Assembly (NCBI RefSeq): GCF_900115495.1
Contig: NZ_FOWR01000033.1
Location: 1-59,527, forward strand
DNA length: 59,527 bases
From: Enterovibrio norvegicus DSM 15893
GTDB taxonomy: Bacteria; Pseudomonadota; Gammaproteobacteria; Enterobacterales; Vibrionaceae
Reading direction: 5' to 3'
Under the pieces are notes generated by a model. The model was not told the DNA's origin. It made no database searches and was given only the letters and a program-made list of their open reading frames with translations. Positions 53,238 through 59,527 of this stretch are shown here, piece after piece (the stretch's first letter is position 1; every line of letters starts with the position of its first letter). The translations under genes were made by a program, and so were the position numbers.

Positions 53238-54290
53238 TTACCCTGCGACGAGGTCGAGGCCTTTTTCGATATTTCGATGCGTAACCCCCGTCGTGCTCTC
53301 CAACAAGTCTTCCAGCCATTGCGCATGACCTTTCTTCGCAATCATTTCAGCAATGCCTTTCCCTCGTTGCCTGTCACTCAGTTGCTTGAGTAAAAATGCT
53401 TTTACATCATCAGGTAACGGGCGCAACCCTGCCAACTGACGGGTCGCAATATTGCGCAGCAACGGGTTTACACTCGCCGCAATCATTTGAGAGATTTTAT
53501 CTTCTGTCACTGGCGGCATATTCAACAATTGCAGCTGTTTCAAACTATCGCTGTCGGTGCGGCGACGCCATAACAGGTTATACAGGGCTGGATCGCCGGT
53601 TTTATAAGCCAATGCACCCAGAACTGCATTGTCTGGGGCCCACACCATGTTTTTGTCAGCAAGGTACAGCGTGACCAGCTTTTCCACGTTTATCGACGTC
53701 ATCTGAGAAATCATGCCGACTAACGCATCACGGCGCAGTGGATAATCAGACGAGGTAAAAGAAAGCCATGTCGACAGAGAAAGCTCGTTGTATCCCAGCA
53801 GGCGGCGCACTTCATCTTGAAGCAGCTTCACTTTCCAATGATTGAGTACCCAGCGGGCCTCTCCTGCAAAATTGAAGGCCGGTATCGTGACCCAATAGCC
53901 ATCGCCTTGGCTTTTTACTAAGTATTGAGGCTGTTGGTGGCTGAGCTTAACGAGAAATTTTTCGCGCTCTGGGGTCATATTTTCGAAGTTACCAGCACGT
54001 CTGACGAGCACTGTCAGTGCTTCTTCTTGAGTTAGTAGTGGGAGTGTTTTGAGGTAAACGGTGAGTTTATCAAACTCATTGGCATCGAAGATTTGAATGG
54101 CACGCATCACCGACGTGACAGATTTTGGGCTAGCCATGGAATCAGAGACTTCACAAGCAGATACCGTGATCGCATGCACCGATTCCGTTTCAAAATCGGA
54201 GATTTTACAAGAAGACATTGGGATCGCTTGGACAGCACTTGAGAGCAAGCACATCACGAAAATGAACCGTTTTACTATCGAATCTTTCAT
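53238..54290 (-). CDS. Unrecognised periplasmic helical protein, HEAT-repeat-like
   Basis: The ATG at 54290 starts a 350-residue product with a signal peptide (VKRFIFVMCLLSSAVQA) and a predicted cleavage near AIP. After a Cys- and Ser-rich stretch, residues from about 85 onward are helical pairs with regular Leu spacing, such as LPPVTEDKISQMIAASVNPLLRNIA broken across two helices, which recalls HEAT or Armadillo repeats. I do not recognise a named family. It lies between rho and ubiD on the same strand, but a rho terminator and a gap separate it from rho. Confidence 0.7.
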   Translation of the reverse strand: MKDSIVKRFIFVMCLLSSAVQAIPMSSCKISDFETESVHAITVSACEVSDSMASPKSVTSVMRAIQIFDANEFDKLTVYLKTLPLLTQEEALTVLVRRAGNFENMTPEREKFLVKLSHQQPQYLVKSQGDGYWVTIPAFNFAGEARWVLNHWKVKLLQDEVRRLLGYNELSLSTWLSFTSSDYPLRRDALVGMISQMTSINVEKLVTLYLADKNMVWAPDNAVLGALAYKTGDPALYNLLWRRRTDSDSLKQLQLLNMPPVTEDKISQMIAASVNPLLRNIATRQLAGLRPLPDDVKAFLLKQLSDRQRGKGIAEMIAKKGHAQWLEDLLESTTGVTHRNIEKGLDLVAG

Positions 54291-54409
54291 CCCAGAATCC
54301 TGAATCAACACATCCCAATGTGCTGAGTATCTCGTTGCTTCGCTCAATTCTGAGGATGAATCTCACGTTTGGCAACTGATTAGGTTGTTAGCAAATATGT
54401 TTAAGATAC

Positions 54410-54436
54410 AAAAAAGCACCGCTAGGCGGTGCTTTT
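54410..54436 (-). terminator. Intrinsic terminator after rho
   Basis: GCACCGC/GCGGTGC stem with a TAG loop and A/T runs on both sides, about 20 bp after the rho stop. Confidence 0.88.
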
Positions 54437-54456
54437 TCTCTCAAAACAAAACGTCG

Positions 54457-55725
54457 TTATGATTTCTGACGACGCATTGCTTCAAAGAACTCTTCGTTGG
54501 TTTTGGTCATCGCCAGCTTATCCAGAAGGAATTCCATGCCATCGATTTCGCCCATAGGGTGAACAATCTTACGCAGGATCCACATCTTCTGTAGCTCGTC
54601 AGACTTCGTTAGAAGCTCTTCGCGACGGGTACCAGAACGCGTGAAGTCAATCGCAGGGAAGACACGCTTCTCGGCAATCTTACGAGACAGGTGCAGTTCC
54701 ATGTTACCTGTACCTTTAAATTCTTCGTAGATAACTTCATCCATTTTCGAGCCTGTATCAACCAACGCTGTTGCGATGATGGTCAAGCTACCGCCTTCTT
54801 CAACGTTACGTGCAGCACCGAAGAAACGCTTAGGACGATGCAATGCGTTCGCATCCACACCACCAGTCAGTACTTTGCCTGAGCTTGGTACCACGGTGTT
54901 GTAAGCACGCGCCAGACGTGTAATCGAATCCAGAAGGATAACGACGTCTTTTTTGTGCTCAACAAGGCGTTTTGCTTTTTCGATAACCATTTCCGCAACT
55001 TGTACGTGGCGGCTTGCTGGTTCATCAAAGGTAGAGGCGATTACTTCACCTTTAACAAGGCGCTGCATCTCGGTTACTTCTTCTGGACGTTCGTCGATAA
55101 GAAGTACCATCAGCTCACACTCAGGGTGGTTGTAAGCAATGCTCTGCGCGATGTTTTGCAGCAACATGGTTTTACCGGCTTTCGGCGGTGCAACGATCAG
55201 ACCACGTTGACCCTTACCGATTGGCGATGCCAAATCCAGCACACGGGCTGTGATGTCTTCGGTAGAACCGTTACCACGCTCCATCACCATACGCTCGTTA
55301 GCGTGCAGTGGTGTCAGGTTTTCAAACAGGATCTTGTTGCGGGCATTGTCAGGTTTGTCATGGTTAACTTCGTTCACTTTCAACAGTGCGAAGTAACGCT
55401 CGCCATCTTTAGGCGGACGGATTTTACCTGAAATGGTATCACCGGTACGTAGGTTGAAACGGCGAATTTGACTTGGCGATACATAAATATCGTCAGGACC
55501 CGCAAGGTAAGAGCTGTCTGCGCTACGCAGGAAGCCAAAACCGTCCTGAAGAATTTCCAGCACGCCGTTTCCAAAAATATCTTCGCCACCTTTCGCATGT
55601 TGCTTCAAAATCGCAAAGATAATGTCTTGTTTACGGAGGCGGGCGAGATTCTCAAGGCCCATAGTCTTTTCGCCTAAGGCGACCAGCTCAGATACGGCCT
55701 GATTCTTCAGTTCGGTAAGATTCAT
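54457..55725 (-). CDS. rho: Transcription termination factor Rho
   Basis: Hexameric RNA-dependent ATPase that ends transcription at Rho-dependent sites. From the ATG at 55725, matching the E. coli MNLTELKN start, the protein has 422 residues. The RNA-binding domain ([21 protein letters not shown] within residues 59-82), Walker A ([11 protein letters not shown]), Walker B ([13 protein letters not shown]), and the R-loop ([17 protein letters not shown]) are conserved. A TTG at 55749 extends the frame without support. It lies downstream of trxA, the standard order. The 186-bp gap before it may hold the autoregulated leader. Confidence 0.98.
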   Translation of the reverse strand: MNLTELKNQAVSELVALGEKTMGLENLARLRKQDIIFAILKQHAKGGEDIFGNGVLEILQDGFGFLRSADSSYLAGPDDIYVSPSQIRRFNLRTGDTISGKIRPPKDGERYFALLKVNEVNHDKPDNARNKILFENLTPLHANERMVMERGNGSTEDITARVLDLASPIGKGQRGLIVAPPKAGKTMLLQNIAQSIAYNHPECELMVLLIDERPEEVTEMQRLVKGEVIASTFDEPASRHVQVAEMVIEKAKRLVEHKKDVVILLDSITRLARAYNTVVPSSGKVLTGGVDANALHRPKRFFGAARNVEEGGSLTIIATALVDTGSKMDEVIYEEFKGTGNMELHLSRKIAEKRVFPAIDFTRSGTRREELLTKSDELQKMWILRKIVHPMGEIDGMEFLLDKLAMTKTNEEFFEAMRRQKS

Positions 55726-55911
55726 AGTGGTAGGTGTCTTGTCAGTCAAAGTTGAGGTCTGATTTAATTAGAGTGTATATGATCACGGGTGTGAACGAGA
55801 AATGAACAGATGAACAATTTACGTGCAATAAACTAGCACCAGAATAGTGAACTGTCTAGCAGATGGAAGAATTAAGCCGTGTCCAGGGTGGTACACGGCT
55901 TCTATGTCACA

Positions 55912-56238
55912 TTACAGGTTTGCGTCTAGGAACTCTTTCAATTGAGTTTTAGACAGAGCGCCAACCTTAGTTGCTGCAACACCGCCGTCTTTAAACAGCA
56001 GTAAAGTCGGGATACCACGGATACCGAATTTAGGTGGTGTACCCGCATTCTGATCGATATTCAGTTTACCGATAGTGACTTTCCCTTCGTATTCTTCTGA
56101 GATTTCATCAAGAATCGGGGCGATCATTTTACAAGGACCACACCATTCAGCCCAAAAATCTACTAGTACAGGGCCAGCTGCTTTAATAACGTCAGCGTCG
56201 AAACTGTCGTCAGTCAACTGCAAAATCTTGTCGCTCAT
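55912..56238 (-). CDS. trxA: Thioredoxin 1
   Basis: General cytoplasmic disulfide reductase. From the ATG at 56238, preceded by GGAGTGG, it has 108 residues. The active site WCGPC has Cys33 and Cys36. [15 protein letters not shown] contains the cis-proline that precedes substrate binding. It is divergent from rhlB and upstream of rho. Confidence 0.97.
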   Translation of the reverse strand: MSDKILQLTDDSFDADVIKAAGPVLVDFWAEWCGPCKMIAPILDEISEEYEGKVTIGKLNIDQNAGTPPKFGIRGIPTLLLFKDGGVAATKVGALSKTQLKEFLDANL

Positions 56239-56345
56239 CTTCCACTCCAATGATTGCTTTTTGTCACTGGCGATATACCAACCAGTAAATCATCACACTA
56301 TTTGAATGTATTCACTATCGTATTGCAAGCCTAAGCTGATATTCT

Positions 56346-57653
56346 ATGCGGATGAAAATGACGCATCTCACAGAGCAGAAATTTGCCGACTTCGGTCTAC
56401 ACGCCGATGTTATCAAAGGTTTGGAAGAAAAAGGGTTTCATAATTGTACCCCTATTCAAGCCTTGGCATTGCCGGTCCTGCTCACCGGCCAAGACATTGC
56501 AGGACAGGCCCAAACGGGTACAGGTAAGACACTGGCGTTCCTGACTGCTACTTTCCATCACTTGCTAACGACTGAGGCACCCGCTGATCGTAAGAAGAAT
56601 TGCCCACGCGCCATCATCATGGCACCGACGCGTGAACTTGCTATTCAGATCTACAACGATGCTGCCCCTCTGCTAGCCTCAACCTCGCTAACCGCAGGCC
56701 TTGCCTACGGCGGCGAAGCGTACGACAAACAAAAAGAAGTGCTGGAAAACGGCGTTGATATTCTTATCGGCACCTGTGGTCGTATCATCGACTTCTACAA
56801 ACAGCGCGTTTTTGACCTAAGTGCCATCCAAGCTGTTGTGCTTGATGAAGCTGATCGCATGTTCGATCTTGGCTTCATTAAAGACATTCGCTTCTTGTTC
56901 CGTCGCATGCCTGCACCTGCAGATCGTCTGAACATGCTGTTCTCTGCAACGCTGTCTTACCGCGTTCAAGAGCTGGCGTTTGAACACATGACAAACCCAG
57001 AGCACGTTGAAGTGGAACCTGACCAAAAGACAGGTCATCGCATCAAAGAAGAACTGTTCTACCCGTCGAACAACGACAAAATGCGTCTGCTTCAAACCCT
57101 CATCGAAGAAGAGTGGCCAGAGCGTGCGATCATTTTCGCAAACACCAAACACCGCTGTGAAGACATCTGGGGCCACTTGGCAGCCGATGACCTTCGCGCT
57201 GGTCTGTTGACGGGTGATGTTCCTCAGAAAAAACGCGTCAAAATTCTGGAAGAGTTCACCAAAGGCAACGTTGATATTCTTGTGGCAACCGATGTTGCGG
57301 CCCGTGGCCTACACATTCCTCAAGTAACACACGTCTTCAACTTTGACCTTCCTGACGACTGTGAAGATTACGTGCACCGTATCGGCCGTACTGGTCGCGC
57401 TGGCGCAAGTGGCTCGTCAATCAGCTTTGCGTGTGAAGAGTACGCGATCAACTTGCCTGCGATCGAAGAATACATCGACCACGCAATCCCTGTTTCCGAG
57501 TACGATGAAAGCGCATTGATGACCGAGCTACCTGCACCCATTAAAGTGCATCGCCCACGTCAAGTGAACGGCCGTCGTAACACCAATGGCAAATCTGGCT
57601 CACAGCCACGCAGCCGTGGTCGTCGTCGCCCGCAACAGGCCAATAAAGCGTAA
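56346..57653 (+). CDS. rhlB: ATP-dependent RNA helicase RhlB
   Basis: DEAD-box helicase that unwinds RNA for the RNA degradosome. Motifs in the 435-residue protein: Q motif [14 protein letters not shown], Walker [19 protein letters not shown] in [17 protein letters not shown] ([10 protein letters not shown]), and [10 protein letters not shown]. The tail (residues 395-435) is rich in Arg and Asn. ATG codons at 56346, 56352 and 56358 are possible starts; the last has a GGAT sequence at fair spacing. gppA follows 21 bp later, so they are likely co-transcribed. Confidence 0.96.
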   Translation: MRMKMTHLTEQKFADFGLHADVIKGLEEKGFHNCTPIQALALPVLLTGQDIAGQAQTGTGKTLAFLTATFHHLLTTEAPADRKKNCPRAIIMAPTRELAIQIYNDAAPLLASTSLTAGLAYGGEAYDKQKEVLENGVDILIGTCGRIIDFYKQRVFDLSAIQAVVLDEADRMFDLGFIKDIRFLFRRMPAPADRLNMLFSATLSYRVQELAFEHMTNPEHVEVEPDQKTGHRIKEELFYPSNNDKMRLLQTLIEEEWPERAIIFANTKHRCEDIWGHLAADDLRAGLLTGDVPQKKRVKILEEFTKGNVDILVATDVAARGLHIPQVTHVFNFDLPDDCEDYVHRIGRTGRAGASGSSISFACEEYAINLPAIEEYIDHAIPVSEYDESALMTELPAPIKVHRPRQVNGRRNTNGKSGSQPRSRGRRRPQQANKA

Positions 57654-57674
57654 TTCGCTCAGGGGTAACACAGC

Positions 57675-59156
57675 ATGGAAAACGCGCGTTCGCCCCTGTA
57701 CGCTGCTATCGACCTGGGCTCCAACAGTTTCCATATGTTGGTGGTTCGAGAAGTTGAAGGCAGCGTGCAAACGCTGGCAAAAATAAAACGCAAAGTCCGC
57801 CTCGCGGCAGGGTTAGATAGCCAACGTCACCTCAGTGATGAAGCCATGCAACGCGGCTGGGATTGCTTATCCTTGTTTGCCGAACGTCTGCAGGACATCG
57901 ACACCAACAATATCCGCATCGTCGCAACTGCCGCCCTTCGCAGCGCAAAAAACGCTGACATCTTCATAGCCAACGCCAATCGCATTCTTGGTCACCCTAT
58001 TACGGTCATCAAAGGTGAAGAGGAAGCGCGCACCATTTATCACGGTGTCGCACATACCTCTGGCGGCAAAGGAAAACGTCTGGTTGTCGATATCGGCGGT
58101 GCAAGTACTGAACTGATCATTGGCGAAGGCTTTGATGCCGCCGCCCTCACTAGCCTTGATATGGGTTGTGTAACCTGGCTAGAACAGCACTTCAAAGACC
58201 GTTCGCTCACAGAAACGAGCTTTAAAAGCGCGATTGAAGGGGCGAAGCAAGTGCTTCAACCGATCGTTGCGCGTTATCGTGAATTGGGATGGGACATCTG
58301 TGTTGGCGCAAGTGGCACCGTTCAAGCTTTGCAAGAAATCATGATTGCACAAGGCATGGATGAAGTAATCACCCTCGCCAAACTGCACAGATTGCGTCAG
58401 CAAGCCATTGGCTGCCACCAACTTGAAGAGCTGGATATTGATGGCCTCACACTTGAACGTGCTTTGGTCTTCCCGAGTGGTTTGTCGATCCTTATCGCCA
58501 TTTTTGAAGCGCTAGAGATTGAGTCCATGACACTGGCTGGCGGCGCACTGCGCGAAGGCTTGGTCTACGGCATGATGAAAAGCATGCGCAAGAAAGATAT
58601 TCGAAAGCGTACGATTGAGAGCATACAGTCGCGTTACCAACTCGACACCATGCACGCTCAACACGTTGCTGATACCGCCGAAAATCTGCTCACACAATGT
58701 GGGGAAGAATGGGTATCAGAACCTATCGCCAAAGACATGCTGATCACCGCCGCCCAGCTACATGAACTCGGCATGAGCATCGGCTTTAAGCAAGACGGCG
58801 AGCACGCAGCGTACCTCATCAAGCATTTGGATTTGCCCGGTTTCACCCGCGCACAAAAACAATTGCTGGCTGAAATGCTGCGTCATTATCGCGAACAACT
58901 GCATGGCGTAAGTGCTCAAAACGCGCTTTCCACCATCAGTGCAAATCGCTTGCTTCGACTCCTTCGCTTGGCCGTTATTCTCTGCCATCGTCGTGACCAA
59001 TCAGCGATTCCAGACGTTACGCTGACCGCGTCTGCAAAGGTATTAGCCCTTTCTCTGCCAGCCAATTGGCTAACAGAAAACCCGTTAATGTCGGCAGAGC
59101 TTGCATTAGAAGCCCAGCGACAATGCGATCACAACTGGCCGCTCACTGTGTCTTAA
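57675..59156 (+). CDS. gppA: Guanosine-5'-triphosphate,3'-diphosphate pyrophosphatase GppA (Ppx/GppA family)
   Basis: Hydrolyses pppGpp to ppGpp and can degrade polyphosphate, linking it to the stringent response. The 493-residue protein has the ASKHA phosphate loops [15 protein letters not shown] and [13 protein letters not shown], the conserved Glu of [14 protein letters not shown], and a C-terminal HD-like helical domain ([20 protein letters not shown]). It follows rhlB, as in E. coli, which favours GppA over Ppx. Its terminator is split by an IS element. Confidence 0.93.
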   Translation: MENARSPLYAAIDLGSNSFHMLVVREVEGSVQTLAKIKRKVRLAAGLDSQRHLSDEAMQRGWDCLSLFAERLQDIDTNNIRIVATAALRSAKNADIFIANANRILGHPITVIKGEEEARTIYHGVAHTSGGKGKRLVVDIGGASTELIIGEGFDAAALTSLDMGCVTWLEQHFKDRSLTETSFKSAIEGAKQVLQPIVARYRELGWDICVGASGTVQALQEIMIAQGMDEVITLAKLHRLRQQAIGCHQLEELDIDGLTLERALVFPSGLSILIAIFEALEIESMTLAGGALREGLVYGMMKSMRKKDIRKRTIESIQSRYQLDTMHAQHVADTAENLLTQCGEEWVSEPIAKDMLITAAQLHELGMSIGFKQDGEHAAYLIKHLDLPGFTRAQKQLLAEMLRHYREQLHGVSAQNALSTISANRLLRLLRLAVILCHRRDQSAIPDVTLTASAKVLALSLPANWLTENPLMSAELALEAQRQCDHNWPLTVS

Positions 59157-59182
59157 TTGATTGATTCACAAAATGCGCAGAC

Positions 59183-59203
59183 AAAAAAGCCCGCCAAATG
59201 GCG
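59183..59203 (+). terminator. gppA terminator cut by IS insertion (left half)
   Basis: AAAAAAGCCCGCC-AAAT-GGCG is the left arm, loop and first four bases of the right arm of a hairpin. The expected GGC and T run are replaced by the IS end at 59204. They should reappear at the far end of the element. Confidence 0.65.
59192..59203. repeat. Candidate IS target duplication, left copy
   Basis: CGCCAAATGGCG lies directly before the IS end. IS4-type elements duplicate about 11-13 bp of target, so a second copy should follow the right end outside the window. It cannot be confirmed here. Confidence 0.35.
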
Positions 59204-59258
59204 TAATGCCGATCAGTTAAGCAAAAAATGATCGGTTGAACGATCCTGAGAGGCTGGC

Positions 59259-59293
59259 AAAATCCGAGTGTATTTCTACACTCGGATTTTTTT
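59259..59293 (+). terminator. Terminator-like hairpin directly before the IS transposase start
   Basis: A perfect 14-bp stem (AAAATCCGAGTGTA and its complement) with a TTTC loop, followed by TTT and then the ATG at 59294. Transcripts entering from gppA would meet it before the coding region. It would protect against read-through activation, either as a terminator or by hiding the start codon in RNA. Confidence 0.75.
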
Positions 59294-59527
59294 ATGTTCT
59301 TAAGACAAGCCCTCGACCGAATACACCAATTTTCTGCTGACCAACTTAATGGCCTATCAGATCTCCTGTGCCCCGCTCTCATTAATCAATGCCTTGAAGA
59401 CACAGGCGTCACGACGATTCGAAAGCGTAGGCTCCCCATGGAACTGATGGTGTGGAGCGTCGTGGGAATGTCACTTTATCGGCACCTATCGATGAGTAAG
59501 GTGGTCTCTCAGCTCGATATATTACTT
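59294..59527 (+). CDS. IS4-family transposase (N-terminal part)
   Basis: A frame from the ATG at 59294 to the window edge gives 78 residues. It resembles the N-terminal domain of IS4-type DDE transposases, with RQALDRIHQFS, LCPALINQCLEDTGVTTIRKRRLPMELMV split by the expected helices, and VVGMSLYRHLSM. The catalytic DDE core lies outside the window. No usual ribosome site precedes the ATG, because the hairpin occupies that place. Confidence 0.85.
   Translation, partial: MFLRQALDRIHQFSADQLNGLSDLLCPALINQCLEDTGVTTIRKRRLPMELMVWSVVGMSLYRHLSMSKVVSQLDILL

Larger units (their letters stand above)
59204..59527 (+). mobile_element. IS4-family insertion sequence, left end
   Basis: The sequence from 59204 starts TAATGCCGATCAGTTAAG, which matches the terminal inverted repeat of E. 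coli IS4 as I remember it. A related internal sequence (GATCGGTTGAACGATCC) follows, then a hairpin and the transposase start. The element continues past the window end. Confidence 0.88.

Noticed and set aside
1-59527. tRNA, rRNA or a chromosome origin
   Set aside because: No T-loop consensus with a matching cloverleaf, no rRNA-like sequence and no origin with consensus DnaA boxes were seen by eye; a covariance-model scan would settle it.

Overview
The window is a stretch of conserved gammaproteobacterial chromosome from a member of the Vibrionaceae. Gene content and order point this way: tex-bioH-comF-nfuA, lexA-plsB-ubiA-ubiC, glpEGR-glpD, ftsYEX-rpoH with divergent rsmD, pldB-yigL, uspA/ftnA/uspB, and trxA-rho with divergent rhlB-gppA. 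Protein sequences are closest to Vibrio, Photobacterium, Enterovibrio or Grimontia in my reading; I cannot name the species. Nearly all genes look intact and native.

Region by region. (1) 1-1590: the edge of a mobile island. A tyrosine recombinase resembling GmtY, with the start of an overlapping gene resembling GmtZ, has split greB, and only the greB 3' part remains here. (2) 1.9-7.6 kb: tex, two unrecognised small genes, bioH, a comF/gntX-like gene and nfuA. (3) 7.7-17.6 kb: a dinF-like MATE transporter, a GNAT acetyltransferase and a complete aa3-type cytochrome c oxidase locus. The locus holds ctaC, ctaD, ctaG, ctaE, a DUF2909 gene, SURF1, a CxxxC membrane protein, ctaA and cyoE, so it encodes the enzyme, copper insertion and heme A synthesis. 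It lies between lexA and dinF, which are neighbours in many relatives. (4) 18.0-23.5 kb: lexA with two operators, plsB, ubiA, ubiC and a FliL-like gene. (5) 23.6-27.5 kb: glycerol-3-phosphate genes glpE-glpG-glpR-glpD, with a GlpR-like operator before glpD. (6) 27.8-33.3 kb: rpoH, ftsX, ftsE and an ftsY enlarged by a 48-bp tandem repeat, then rsmD and a DUF1145 gene. (7) 33.4-42.3 kb: small accessory genes, including a yecH-like gene broken by a TGA codon, a lysoplasmalogenase-like gene, a HEPN-like membrane protein, an acyltransferase, pldB, yigL, an EVE protein, a large lipoprotein and a DTW protein lacking its tryptophan. (8) 42.4-50.2 kb: aldehyde dehydrogenase, aldo/keto reductase, a flavoprotein, an MscS channel, uspB, ftnA, uspA and an EamA transporter. 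(9) 50.2-59.2 kb: fre with a separate ferredoxin, ubiD with a duplicated C-terminal domain, a periplasmic helical protein, rho, trxA, rhlB and gppA. (10) 59.2-59.5 kb: the left end of an IS4-type element that has split the gppA terminator.

The most unusual points are the greB island junction, the FtsY repeat array, the UbiD domain duplication, the TGA-broken yecH-like gene, and the IS4 element that destroys one terminator but brings its own hairpin directly before its transposase start. No tRNA, rRNA or CRISPR array was seen.
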